In this document: positions 8,594-16,673 of the stretch, one piece after another
How the letters are laid out: each line of letters starts with the position of its first letter
Numbering within the stretch: position 1 is the first letter of the stretch
Notes under the pieces: generated by a model
The model's database searches: none
Seen by the model: only the letters and a program-made list of their open reading frames with translations
What the model was told of the DNA's origin: nothing
Translations under genes and position numbers: made by a program
NCBI RefSeq assembly: GCF_900455735.1
Contig: NZ_UAUI01000029.1
Location: 1-64,000 of the forward strand
Direction: 5' to 3'
DNA: 64,000 nucleotides
DNA from: Rhodococcus wratislaviensis
GTDB taxonomy: Bacteria > Actinomycetota > Actinomycetes > Mycobacteriales > Mycobacteriaceae

Positions 8594-9433
8594 ATGACGC
8601 TCACATCGACGGCACACTCCGTCGCAGTCCCTGCGACACATGCGCGCTCCTGGCTTCTGGTCGCGGGCTCACGTCCGGACGAGTTCGCCGCCGCCACGAA
8701 CTCGGCGGCAGACGCGGTGATCTTCGATCTCGAGGACGGTGTTGTTCCGTCCTCGAAAACGCAAGCCCGCGAGGACGTCGCACGTTTCCTCGCCGGTGGT
8801 GGCACCGGGTGGGTGCGCATCAACAGCGTCACCACCGCGGACTGGTCCGCTGACCTCGACGCGATTCGGGGGCTGCCGGGATTGAGTGGCGTCATGCTCG
8901 CCAAGACCGAATCCGCGGACCAGGTCGATCGCACCGCTGCCGAGCTGCCGCACACCCCGATTCTCGCCTTGGTCGAATCGGCGCGTGGCGTCGAATTCGC
9001 ATTCGACATCGCCTCGGCCGACGCCACGACCCGGATCGCATTCGGTACCGGCGACTTCCGACGGGACACCGATGCGGGCGCCGAGCCCGACGCCCTGGCC
9101 TACGCACGTGGACGACTCGTGGTCGCGAGCCGAGCCGCCGGCATCCCCGGTCCTGTCGACGGCCCCTGCTTGACAGGCGAACCCGAACTGTCCGAGGCCT
9201 TGGCCGTCACCAGGTCGATGGGCATGACCGGCAAGCTGTGCATGCACAGTGGTCACACAGGGATCGTCAATCGTGAACTGTCCCCGCTACACAGCGACGT
9301 GACATGGGCTGCCGAAGTCATCGCACAACTCGGCGCCAACGGCGAGAACATCGCCGACGGCAGTGATCGCCCCAAACTCGCCCGCGCCCTGCGGATCACC
9401 CACCTAGCCGACATCTTCTCGGGTTCCGCCTGA
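8594..9433 (+). CDS. HpcH/HpaI aldolase / CitE-like lyase
   Basis: A 279-residue TIM-barrel protein of the CitE/HpcH group, which cleaves or forms C-C bonds in citryl-, malyl- or citramalyl-type (thio)esters. Recognisable blocks are ADAVIFDLEDGVVPSSK near residue 40, ILALVESARGVEFAF near 115-130 with the metal-binding Glu, and IAFGTGDFRRDTDAG near 145, matching the family's FGxxDxxxD pattern. ATG at 8594 is preceded by GAGAGGAAACGAG. It follows aspA in the same direction and probably shares its transcript. Linkage with aspartase and a diacid importer suggests processing of a C4/C5 acid derivative; the exact substrate is unknown. Confidence 0.8.
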   Translation: MTLTSTAHSVAVPATHARSWLLVAGSRPDEFAAATNSAADAVIFDLEDGVVPSSKTQAREDVARFLAGGGTGWVRINSVTTADWSADLDAIRGLPGLSGVMLAKTESADQVDRTAAELPHTPILALVESARGVEFAFDIASADATTRIAFGTGDFRRDTDAGAEPDALAYARGRLVVASRAAGIPGPVDGPCLTGEPELSEALAVTRSMGMTGKLCMHSGHTGIVNRELSPLHSDVTWAAEVIAQLGANGENIADGSDRPKLARALRITHLADIFSGSA

Positions 9434-9701
9434 TCACACAACCAACCGAATCCGTCGTCGGACAACGGTCGGTGAGTGCACGGACACCGACGACGCACAA
9501 AGACTCGATTCCCACCGCTATCGCCGCACCCCGGGGTCACAATTCAGATGCCGCTGGCGGTTACACACGACGCGGCGAAGTCGCACCAGCCCCACCGACC
9601 AGATTTCACTGATGACTGGCGGACTCCGGGCACGACGGCATGCCGGCTCGGCAACAGGGATCGTCCTGTCGCAGAGTCGGCATGGTGTGCGTTGCCCCGG
9701 G

Positions 9702-11018
9702 TCAGGATGCTCGGGGCCGGGCCCGGTTGTGCGCCGGTATCGGTTTCCGTTCCCAGTCGACTTGCCGTGGTGGGATGAACGTGGGGTGCCGGTCGGCTCC
9801 CATTTCCATTTCCCAGTCACTGTGGTGGAGCAATCGGTGGTGGAATCCGCAGAGCAGTACCAGGTTGCCCATGTCGGATGGCCCACCTGCGGACCAGTGA
9901 ACGATGTGATGGCCTTCGCACCAGGACGGCGGCGCACCACACCCAGGGAACGCACACCCTCGATCTCTCGCCACCAACGCTTTTCGCTGCCGCTTGGTGA
10001 CCGTTCGGGTAGATACGCCCAGGTCGAGTGGTGCACCCTTGTCGTCGAGCACGATCGGCGTGTAGATCGAGTCGCAGCTGAGGAGCCGGGCTGCTGTGAG
10101 GCTCAGCGGCCCCATCCACTCGGTCCACGCCACTCCGTCGACGGCGAAAAGCGACTCGCCAGCGGCGGAGGCATCGCGCTGTTGTCGCGCGCTGCAGTCA
10201 GTGTGGTCGGCGAGATCCTTGACGTTCACGTGGAGTGAGACGTGCGGCCGTTCGCCGCCTTCTTCGCCGGCTATCCCGGAGTCGAGGTAGCGGCGAAGGA
10301 GTTCGGTCAACCCGTCGGCCCGTCGCCGTCCGGGCGTGCGGCCGTCCTTGGTCCCGTCCTGCGCGGGTCGCGGCTTGGACAGTCCGGAGAGCGCCGAGAG
10401 CAGCATTTCGCCGGTGACGGCGTCCAGGTCACCTTTGACGGCGACGCGTCCGTTGAGTGTCTTGGAGGCGTGGAACTCGTTGAGGTCCGTGTCTTCGCTG
10501 GGCGGCGGATCGTCGGATTCGAAGGCGCGTTCCAGCCTGGCGATGACGGCGCGCACCGCGTCCGTGTTGGCGGTGGGACCGGTTGCGGCGAACAGCAACG
10601 CATTTCGGCAGTCCTCCATCGCTTCGAGCGGCATGCCCTTGGGCGGCCTCTCGCAGAACTTCATGATGAGTGCCGCATGCTCCGCCGAAATGTTGGTGTC
10701 GAAGTACTCTTCCGCGATCTCCGGCTGCTGACGCAAACCTCGGCCCAACATCACGATTCGCCCCGCCGCACCCACCTCGAGCAGTGTCTTGGAGGCCAAC
10801 CACATCTTGGCGTTCGGAAATCCCAGCACATCGACCTTGCAGCGATGATCGACGGCACCGACGAGCCTGACCCGCAAGGCCTCGAGTCGCTGAATCTCCT
10901 CCGAGATACGAACGACCGAGTCGAGCAACTCGGCCTCGGCCAGACGCCACGCATCACCGACCGCGGTCGCCAGAATCTCGTCCGACAACGCCCCCTGGAT
11001 ATCCTCCCCGATCCCCAT
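9702..11018 (-). CDS. DUF222 protein with C-terminal HNH nuclease domain (13E12 repeat family)
   Basis: A 438-residue protein: an N-terminal helical DUF222 domain (about 20-290) and a C-terminal HNH motif visible as RDRGCAFPGCGAPPSWCEGHHIVHWSAGGPSD and NLVLLCGFHHRLLH, with two Cys pairs for zinc and the catalytic HH and H. This is the architecture of the 13E12 repeat family of mycobacteria and rhodococci, some members of which are known to belong to the DNA-damage regulon. Cellular role is unclear; a nuclease is inferred from the motif. The ISL3 element ends only 26 bp upstream of the ATG and cuts the likely promoter/SOS box. No strong ribosome-binding site is visible. Confidence 0.9.
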   Translation of the reverse strand: MGIGEDIQGALSDEILATAVGDAWRLAEAELLDSVVRISEEIQRLEALRVRLVGAVDHRCKVDVLGFPNAKMWLASKTLLEVGAAGRIVMLGRGLRQQPEIAEEYFDTNISAEHAALIMKFCERPPKGMPLEAMEDCRNALLFAATGPTANTDAVRAVIARLERAFESDDPPPSEDTDLNEFHASKTLNGRVAVKGDLDAVTGEMLLSALSGLSKPRPAQDGTKDGRTPGRRRADGLTELLRRYLDSGIAGEEGGERPHVSLHVNVKDLADHTDCSARQQRDASAAGESLFAVDGVAWTEWMGPLSLTAARLLSCDSIYTPIVLDDKGAPLDLGVSTRTVTKRQRKALVARDRGCAFPGCGAPPSWCEGHHIVHWSAGGPSDMGNLVLLCGFHHRLLHHSDWEMEMGADRHPTFIPPRQVDWERKPIPAHNRARPRAS

Positions 11019-11031
11019 ACACAGATCTTAG

Positions 11032-11044
11032 TTCGCACATATGT
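11032..11044. promoter_or_regulatory. Left half of an IS-interrupted LexA/SOS-box-like site
   Basis: Removing the element at 11045-12411 and one copy of its duplication restores TCGCACATATGTTCTA. This matches the mycobacterial SOS box TCGAAC-N4-GTTCGA at 14 of 16 positions against the form with ATAT in the centre. The restored site lies about 15-30 bp upstream of the DUF222 start. As it stands, the left junction keeps only TCGCAC of the box and the right half is element DNA. Confidence 0.55.
11037..11044. repeat. Target-site duplication, left copy
   Basis: ACATATGT abuts the left end of the insertion element and is repeated exactly at 12412-12419. Eight base pairs is the duplication length typical of the ISL3 family. 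The octamer is itself self-complementary. Confidence 0.8.
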
Positions 11045-12411
11045 GGCCGTCCTGACCCTTTGGTGGGCGATTAATGTTGTGGCAGAGCTGGGCACGCCCC
11101 TCCTCGTGTCAGTGTCGCCATCGCAATCAAGGCCTCTGGGCTGTGAAATCCGTAGGATCGCTTCGTCAGTGAACGCAGGTGGGTGTTGTTAGCCTCGACG
11201 CGAGCATTGGACAGGTCGTATTCGATTGCGTTGAGGATCTCGCGCCGGTAGCGAGCGATGCTCTTAGCCAGGCCTACAAGTTCCGGGATCCGACTGTCCT
11301 GGGCCATCTGCATCCATGCTCGCAGTCGTACGGAGGCTCTCTTCTTCGAGCCGGAATAGACATGTTGCAGTTGTTCTTTCATGACATAGCCTCGACACAG
11401 TTCGCTGTTTCTGTCCTCGAGGATCTTTGCTCGGACTGATATCTGCGCGGGGTTGAGATTCTCGACGTTCTTCAACAATGCCCACCGCAGGTGCCGTCGA
11501 TCCCGGTCGGTGAATCCCCATAGCCGCGACAACACACGCGAGCGCAGTCGGTCCAGAGCCCGCGTCATCCACTGAATCACATGAAACGGATCCATACACC
11601 GCTTCACCTGCGGCGCCCTGCTGCACACGGTCGAGGCGATCCACTTCGCAGCATCAGCACTGATATGCGTCAGACGAGCCGTGCGTTCTTCACCCAACTC
11701 GTCGAAGAATCGATTCAAGGTGCTCTCGTTGTGCCCTTCGGCTGCCCATACGAGTCGGCCTGTGTCGTGATCGACCACCACGGTGAGATACCGGTGACCT
11801 TTCCGGTAGGCGATTTCGTCGATCCCCAAGCGCCGCAATCCCTGGAGCCGATCAGTGCGTCCGACAGCGTCGCCGACGACGCGGGTGACGATCCTGGTCA
11901 CAGATCGCCACGCCACTCGGGCGTACTCGCACACCGAGGTAGCTGGACTGTGCGCGGCCAACCACGCCACGTTGTCGTCGAACGCCCTGGTCATGTTCGC
12001 GGCCGGCCGTGCCCACGGCACCATCTCGGTCACCACGCCGTGCTCGGGGCATCGAATCCTCGATACCGAAGCTTGTACGAAGCACCGTGTGCCGCCCATA
12101 TCCAGGTGACGCCACTGTCGAGATCGATTCGGGCGATCGTATCTAGGGCAGCGCTGTTTACAATGTGGACAGCGGGACCGCACCGACGCGTGCGACTCGA
12201 GGGTCACCACGATCACGGGCCCTCGTTCGTCGTCCGTGAATGCGACATCGATTACCCGGGCCCTGTCGATTCCCAGCAGTTTCTGCAGTATTCTGGCAGC
12301 GCGCAACGCCTTCTCCCTTAGGTCTTGTCTTCGCAAACCAAAACCTATGCGAGGGAGGGCGTTGCGTCTATCAGGCTCGCGGAGATCACCCATCAAAGGG
12401 TCAGAAGAGCC
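11045..12411 (-). mobile_element. ISL3-family insertion sequence, 1367 bp
   Basis: A complete element with 27-bp terminal inverted repeats at 11045-11071 and 12385-12411 (22 of 27 identical). The right end reads GGCTCTTCTGACCCTTTG inward and the left GGCCGTCCTGACCCTTTG. Ends beginning GGC and an 8-bp duplication fit the ISL3 family. It carries one intact transposase gene, so it may still be active. It lies between the DUF222 gene and its presumed operator. Confidence 0.9.
11071..12393 (-). CDS. ISL3-family transposase
   Basis: A DDE-type transposase of about 440 residues. The N-terminal zinc finger is CPHCKQRCPRY with a further CPEHG. The catalytic acids appear in GIDEIAYRKGHRY, HISADAAKWI and NARVEANNTHLR, matching the ISL3 DDE pattern, and MDPFHVIQW is a typical family block. 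The frame is open throughout with no frameshift, so the protein is probably functional. The stop lies at the inner edge of the left terminal repeat. ATG at 12393 is used; a TTG sits immediately before it. Confidence 0.93.
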   Translation of the reverse strand: MGDLREPDRRNALPRIGFGLRRQDLREKALRAARILQKLLGIDRARVIDVAFTDDERGPVIVVTLESHASVRSRCPHCKQRCPRYDRPNRSRQWRHLDMGGTRCFVQASVSRIRCPEHGVVTEMVPWARPAANMTRAFDDNVAWLAAHSPATSVCEYARVAWRSVTRIVTRVVGDAVGRTDRLQGLRRLGIDEIAYRKGHRYLTVVVDHDTGRLVWAAEGHNESTLNRFFDELGEERTARLTHISADAAKWIASTVCSRAPQVKRCMDPFHVIQWMTRALDRLRSRVLSRLWGFTDRDRRHLRWALLKNVENLNPAQISVRAKILEDRNSELCRGYVMKEQLQHVYSGSKKRASVRLRAWMQMAQDSRIPELVGLAKSIARYRREILNAIEYDLSNARVEANNTHLRSLTKRSYGFHSPEALIAMATLTRGGACPALPQH

Positions 12412-12419
12412 ACATATGT
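12412..12419. repeat. Target-site duplication, right copy
   Basis: ACATATGT directly follows the right terminal repeat and matches the left copy exactly. The bases beyond it (TCTAG) are the other half of the interrupted SOS-like box. Confidence 0.8.
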
Positions 12420-12615
12420 TCTAGTCAATGGTCCATTCGAACCACCGTCATCGGGTCGCCGATCAGGAGGGAGGCGCAGACCGCAACATCGCAGCCAACG
12501 ACCGAGTGTGCCTGCGCCACAGCCTTGCCGGGGCATGGTCCATCGCGCCACGTAGGTCCGCCCCGGTCCCAGATCGCGCGAGACGCACGAATTCGCAAGA
12601 GGGCCGGGAAACGGT

Positions 12616-12639
12616 CGTCGCCTCCGAAAGGAGGCGACG
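12616..12639 (-). terminator. Hairpin terminator
   Basis: Perfect 10-bp stem CGTCGCCTCC / GGAGGCGACG closed by a GAAA tetraloop, 12 bp past the stop of the minus-strand gene that ends at 12652. Confidence 0.65.
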
Positions 12640-12651
12640 CTCCGGTTGTAG

Positions 12652-13107
12652 CTAGCTGCCGAACCCGCTGAAGAGGCTGAGCAGATCCTCCAGACCGAGG
12701 TCGGCGCTTCCGCCGCCGCCCGGAGCCGGAGCCCCGGTCAGGGTCACCTGCGCGAGCGGACCGAGCTCGACATACGGGTTGGTGCTCGCACCCGCCTTGC
12801 ACTGGCTGATCACCGCATAGGTGCCCGCCGGCAACTCGATCGAGGTACCCGTGGCCTCACCGCCGGTGAAACCGGCGTACTTGATCGCGTCGACACGGGT
12901 GGTCTTGTCGAAGACCGGCGCGCCGAAGGGGAAGATCTGCGCCTCACGATGATTGAGCGCCTCGGTGGGCGCGATTCTCAGCGGGCTCGGCACGCGGTAT
13001 CCCCGATTCAGTATGCGGTGTGCGATCCGTTCGGTGGAGTCATCTGTGGCCTCCATGCTCTCGGTCATCACCAGTCGCGTCGCCGCCGCCGTATCCGATT
13101 CATCCAC
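12652..13107 (-). CDS. Hypothetical protein, possibly a 5'-truncated remnant
   Basis: An open frame of 151 residues from a GTG. No family was recognised. It has a polar N-terminal half with many acidic and Thr residues (MTESMEATDDSTERIAHRIL), a central IELPAGTYAVISQCKAG block and a Gly/Pro linker before a hydrophobic tail LEDLLSLFSGFGS. In the same frame, protein-like sequence (RTQELRYFHQLVDESD) continues upstream of the GTG back to a TGA. The neighbouring frame then continues with TLPSAQWARIGEGQ, suggesting a frameshifted longer ancestor. A terminator hairpin follows. Confidence 0.45.
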   Translation of the reverse strand: MDESDTAAATRLVMTESMEATDDSTERIAHRILNRGYRVPSPLRIAPTEALNHREAQIFPFGAPVFDKTTRVDAIKYAGFTGGEATGTSIELPAGTYAVISQCKAGASTNPYVELGPLAQVTLTGAPAPGGGGSADLGLEDLLSLFSGFGS

Positions 13108-13199
13108 GAGTTGGTGGAAGTACCGGAGCTCCTGCGTTCGCGACCAAACGCCGAGGCGTGCTGCCCCTCACCGATGCGTGCCCATTGCGCGCTCGGCAA

Positions 13200-13473
13200 G
13201 GTAGCCCCGTCGGCAGCGACGTACAGGGCGCCGCCCGGATCATGCTGCGGCCCGGAACAGATCGAGGTGAGCACCGACGGTGTCGGCGTCTCCGGGACGG
13301 TCGTCGACGTCGAGTATCTCGGCGCGGAGATGCTCGTGGGTATCCGCCTCGACACCGAGGGCGGCGTAGTTCCCGAGCGAGTCACCGTGCGCCGCTTCGG
13401 TGCCGGAAACCTCGCACCCGGTGACCGGGTCGGCATCCGAGTCCTCGGTAGAGCAGTGGCATACGAACCATGA
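13200..13473 (+). pseudogene. Remnant of an ABC-transporter ATPase (C-terminal TOBE domain), frameshifted
   Basis: Frame one reads GSDVQGAARIMLRP, the typical entry to the C-terminal regulatory domain of Fe(III)/polyamine-type ABC ATPases, and then runs out of register at 13254. The next frame continues with EQIEVSTDGVGVSG, then VDVEYLGAEMLV and VTVRRFGAGNLAPGDRV, a recognisable TOBE domain, to the stop at 13473. One extra G at 13254-13255 explains the shift. The nucleotide-binding domain is absent. It lies in the disturbed stretch between the IS and dnaB, so it is a leftover of a lost transporter locus. Confidence 0.6.
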
Positions 13474-13510
13474 CGACAACGACGTAACGCGACACCGGCC
13501 GCAGCAGCAA

Positions 13511-16153
13511 CTATCCCCGCGCCATGTCGACGAACTTGGACAGGTGAAGCTGGTGCGCCACAGTGATTGTCGCGGTAGGCCCGTTACGGTGCTTGCCGAG
13601 GATGAGGTCGGCCTCGCCGCCGCGGGGGTCGTCGCGTTCCGTGGCGTCGGGGCGGTAGAGCAGGATCACCATGTCGGCGTCCTGCTCCAGCGATCCCGAC
13701 TCACGAAGGTCGGCGACCTGGGGGCGCTTGTCCTGCCGCTGCTCGGGACCACGGTTCAGCTGGCAGATCGCGACCACGGGAACCTCGAGTTCCTTCGCCA
13801 AAAGCTTGAGGCTACGGGAGAACTCGGAGACTTCCTGCTGACGTGACTCGACCTTCTTACCCGAGCTCATCAGCTGCAGGTAGTCGATCACGATCAGCTT
13901 GATGTCGTGTTTCTGCTTGAGCCGCCGGGCTTTTGCGCGGATCTCCATCATCGTGAGGTTGGGGGAGTCGTCGATGAACAGCGGCGCCTCACTGATCTCA
14001 CTCATACGTCGAGCGAGCTTCGTCCAGTCGTCGTCGGTCATCTTGCCGGAGCGCATGTCGCCGAGCTTGATCTTCGCCTCCGCCGACAGCAGACGCATGA
14101 CGATCTCGGTCTTGCTCATCTCGAGCGAGAACATGACGCTGGCCATACCGTGCTTCACGGAGCAGGAGCGCAGGAAGTCCATGCCGAGGGTGGAGTTGTG
14201 GGTCGGCACCATAGAACGGCCCGCGAGGTACAAATGGTCGGCGTTGTCGACTTCGACGCACCGCACGGGGACACTCTCGACCTTGCGTACGTCGGTGATG
14301 AAACGAGAACCCGAACGAACGGTAGCGCTGCTCGCGCGACGTTCCTTGTGGAGCAGAGCCTTCCGCGGAAGTCCGAAAACCTCGTCATCGGTTGCGAACG
14401 TAAGGGTGTAGGCAGTCGACGACGCCTCCGTACGACCGTGCACCTTCTTGGTGCTCATCTGGCAGCGGTAGCCGAGGCTGACGATCAGCTCCTGCGCGTC
14501 GCGCACCAAACGCTCACTCGTAACGGAGAACTGCACGGAGCCACCAGCCGTCACAGTGCCGTCCGTGTCCAGCAAACCGGCGAGCACCCAGCGGCGCTGC
14601 AGCTCAGATCCACGCAGGTACTGGATGGGAATGTGCTTGTTACCCAACACCCCGAGGGTCCGCAGTCGCGCCTGGAGAGTGCCCACCTCGTTTCGGCACC
14701 TCTGGCAGAGCCTCATGCCGATCGAAGGCCCGCCGCAATGTGCACAGGTTGGAGCCGGCACTGGATCCGACATGAAACGCGCCTTGCCACCGCAAGACTG
14801 CCCACAGGTACGCACCTGGCTCGTGAACGGCACGAAGGATTCGCCGCACACCACGCAGCCGCGGGCAGCGATCGGAGCTTCAGGCGCCAACTGCAAGCTG
14901 TATCGCAATTTCGCAGTCGTCGACGGAACCGCAACCAAACCTTCCGCCTCGATCAGCATGATGATCTCGGGGTCGGCGCACGTGATATGAGCAGCCGCCG
15001 AAGTGCCGTCACCGAGCCACGCTCCGAGCGTGTACGGAGGCACGAGCAGGTCCTGTGCAGGCAACTCGAGCGGTTTCGCATTGGTGACCGAATGATTCAC
15101 GCGCGAATCCGCGGTAGCGCAGCGAAGTGTGGCGGCGATTTCGGCTGTCGTACGCACCTCAGCGAACGTGCCCTGGTTCTTGTATCGGTTGTAGCCGGTG
15201 GCGGCCTGCTGCGCCGACCGCCGAGATGCCCGCGTCTCCGTCAACCACTGATGCTGCTCGTCGGCGACGAGGACGGTGCCGTCCGAGAATTCCACCTCGT
15301 AGCAGGGCCTGCCGACCATGACGTCGGTGGTGGCGACGACGCGGGTGGGCTTGCCGTCGGCGTCGATGAGGTGATCGCCGACCTGGACGTCACCCATAGT
15401 GGTCCAGCCGGTGGGCGTGGCGAGGGGAGTGTCGAGGGCGAGCGCCTTGCCCACACCGGGTCGGGCCGCGACGATGATCATCTGGCCCGGGTGGAGGCCA
15501 TTGGTGATCTCGTCGAGTTCGACGAAGCCGGTGGGCACACCGAGGGAGATGCCGCCGCGGCTGGCGATGGAGTCGATCTCGTCCATCGTGGGCTGCAGGA
15601 GCTCTTCGAGGGGGACGAAGTCTTCGGTGGTGCGGCGTTCGGTGACCTCGAAGATCTCGGCCTGCGCGCGGTCGACGACCTCGGCGACGTCCTGACCGTC
15701 GGCGCCGGTGTAGCCGTACTGGACGATGCGGGTGCCGGCGTCGACGAGGCGACGGAGGATGGCCTTCTCCGCCACGATCTCGGCGTAGTAGCCGGCGTTG
15801 GCGGCGGTGGGCACGGTCTGGGTGAGCGTCACCAGATACGGCGCTCCGCCGATGCGTCGGAGCTCGCCACGACGATCCAGCTCCGCGGACACCGTCACCG
15901 GGTCGGCGGGCTCACCGCGGCTGTAGAGGTCCAGGATCACGTCGTACACCGACTGATGCGCGGGACGGTAGAAGTCGCCGGGACGGAGCACCTCGAGCAC
16001 GTCCGCGATGGCGTCCTTGCTGAGGAGCATGCCGCCGAGGACCGACTGCTCCGCCGCCATGTCCTGAGGTGGCTGCCGGCCGAACTCTTCGCCGGGCTCC
16101 GCGTCAGGCGGACCCGGGTATTCGGAACGGCCCCGATCGTCTACTACAGCCAC
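13511..16153 (-). CDS. dnaB: Replicative DNA helicase DnaB, intein-containing precursor
   Basis: Hexameric 5'-3' helicase at the replication fork. The N-extein has the DnaB N-terminal domain (QPPQDMAAEQSVLGGMLLSKDAI) and the start of the RecA-like core ending ARPGVGK, the P-loop. A 417-residue intein interrupts the P-loop between K and S of GKST. The C-extein resumes STLGMDFLRS, with MFSLEMSKTEIVMR, LIVIDYLQLM (Walker B) and DLRESGSLEQDADMV. GTG at 16153 is chosen for GGGGAAGG seven or so bases upstream and because homologues start VAVVDDRG; a longer frame begins at 16246. Excision would leave about 463 residues, normal for DnaB. M. tuberculosis DnaB also carries an intein. It lies in the usual order after rplI. 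Confidence 0.95.
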   Translation of the reverse strand: MAVVDDRGRSEYPGPPDAEPGEEFGRQPPQDMAAEQSVLGGMLLSKDAIADVLEVLRPGDFYRPAHQSVYDVILDLYSRGEPADPVTVSAELDRRGELRRIGGAPYLVTLTQTVPTAANAGYYAEIVAEKAILRRLVDAGTRIVQYGYTGADGQDVAEVVDRAQAEIFEVTERRTTEDFVPLEELLQPTMDEIDSIASRGGISLGVPTGFVELDEITNGLHPGQMIIVAARPGVGKALALDTPLATPTGWTTMGDVQVGDHLIDADGKPTRVVATTDVMVGRPCYEVEFSDGTVLVADEQHQWLTETRASRRSAQQAATGYNRYKNQGTFAEVRTTAEIAATLRCATADSRVNHSVTNAKPLELPAQDLLVPPYTLGAWLGDGTSAAAHITCADPEIIMLIEAEGLVAVPSTTAKLRYSLQLAPEAPIAARGCVVCGESFVPFTSQVRTCGQSCGGKARFMSDPVPAPTCAHCGGPSIGMRLCQRCRNEVGTLQARLRTLGVLGNKHIPIQYLRGSELQRRWVLAGLLDTDGTVTAGGSVQFSVTSERLVRDAQELIVSLGYRCQMSTKKVHGRTEASSTAYTLTFATDDEVFGLPRKALLHKERRASSATVRSGSRFITDVRKVESVPVRCVEVDNADHLYLAGRSMVPTHNSTLGMDFLRSCSVKHGMASVMFSLEMSKTEIVMRLLSAEAKIKLGDMRSGKMTDDDWTKLARRMSEISEAPLFIDDSPNLTMMEIRAKARRLKQKHDIKLIVIDYLQLMSSGKKVESRQQEVSEFSRSLKLLAKELEVPVVAICQLNRGPEQRQDKRPQVADLRESGSLEQDADMVILLYRPDATERDDPRGGEADLILGKHRNGPTATITVAHQLHLSKFVDMARG
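14195..15445 (-). other. Class 3 intein with LAGLIDADG homing-endonuclease domain inside dnaB
   Basis: The intein runs from Ala (ALALDTPLATPTGW) to the terminal His-Asn of PTHN, followed by Ser of the C-extein. It lacks an N-terminal Cys/Ser nucleophile. It has the three class 3 marks: Trp in block B (EQHQWLT), Cys at block F position 4 (VRCVEVDNADHLYLAG) and Thr just before His-Asn in block G (PTHN). The endonuclease has LGAWLGDG (block C) and WVLAGLLDTDG (block E). Between these blocks sit two cysteine clusters, CVVCGESF with CGQSC, and CAHC with CQRC, likely zinc-binding. All splicing and endonuclease motifs look intact. Confidence 0.9.
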
Positions 16154-16673
16154 TCGACCGACCTTCCCCATCACTGTTGCGCCACCCCGGAAAATGCTTC
16201 CCGGTGTTGGTGCCCCGAAACTCTTTGTACTCGCCCCTACCGACAACCTTCGCAGGCTCTTCGCGGCAGCCGGCGTCGTGATCGCGAGACACGCCGGGAC
16301 GACGTTAGGGATTAGCTACCCGGTGTTCAAACCGGCCTGTGTACACAGTTGGGGACGAATTGTGGAAACTGCTGGGTACGTTTGTTAACCCCATGGGGAT
16401 AACCTGAGGATAAGTGCATATCACAATCCCAAAGACCCAGATCAGAGCCGTTTTTTGGTTTCTCACCACTGTGGATGAAAACCCGTTCGGCGTGTCTTTC
16501 GCGTTGACGACTCGGGCGTGTTGAGTTGGTCGCCCCTGCGTGGCAATATGATCCACCTCACAGATCGTCGGCGGGGCGGCTAACTTCCAGACACAGCTGG
16601 AAGCCGCTCCTCTGCGTGCTTCAGACCGCTGAAAACGGGCTCGAGAGGGCGGCTGTGGGCCGGAATCGACAAG
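16154..16673. other. dnaB upstream region, no gene
   Basis: About 520 bp between the dnaB start and the rplI terminator. It holds a 12-bp perfect palindrome CTGTGTACACAG at 16337-16348, a near-perfect 20-bp palindrome at 16384-16403 (arms GTTAACCCCA / TGGGGATAAC, one mismatch) and a run of DnaA-box-like nonamers. No convincing coding frame was found; M. tuberculosis has an extra gene (Rv0057) in this position that is missing here. Confidence 0.5.
16361..16478 (+). promoter_or_regulatory. Cluster of DnaA-box-like nonamers upstream of dnaB
   Basis: Against TGTGGATAA, TGGGGATAA (16394), TGAGGATAA (16405) and TGTGGATGA (16470) each have one mismatch, and TGTGGAAAC (16361) has two. All have the same orientation within 118 bp. 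One-mismatch matches occur by chance, but four in this space next to a replication gene is suggestive only. Confidence 0.3.

Noticed and set aside
10242-11192. Plus-strand frame over the DUF222 gene and into the IS.
   Set aside because: It crosses the insertion junction and overlaps clear DUF222 and HNH motifs, so it cannot be an ancestral gene.
13907-16315. An open frame of about 800 codons on the strand opposite dnaB.
   Set aside because: It is rich in His, Arg, Gly and Asp, matches no domain and covers the intein and helicase motifs; it is a by-product of high-GC codon use.
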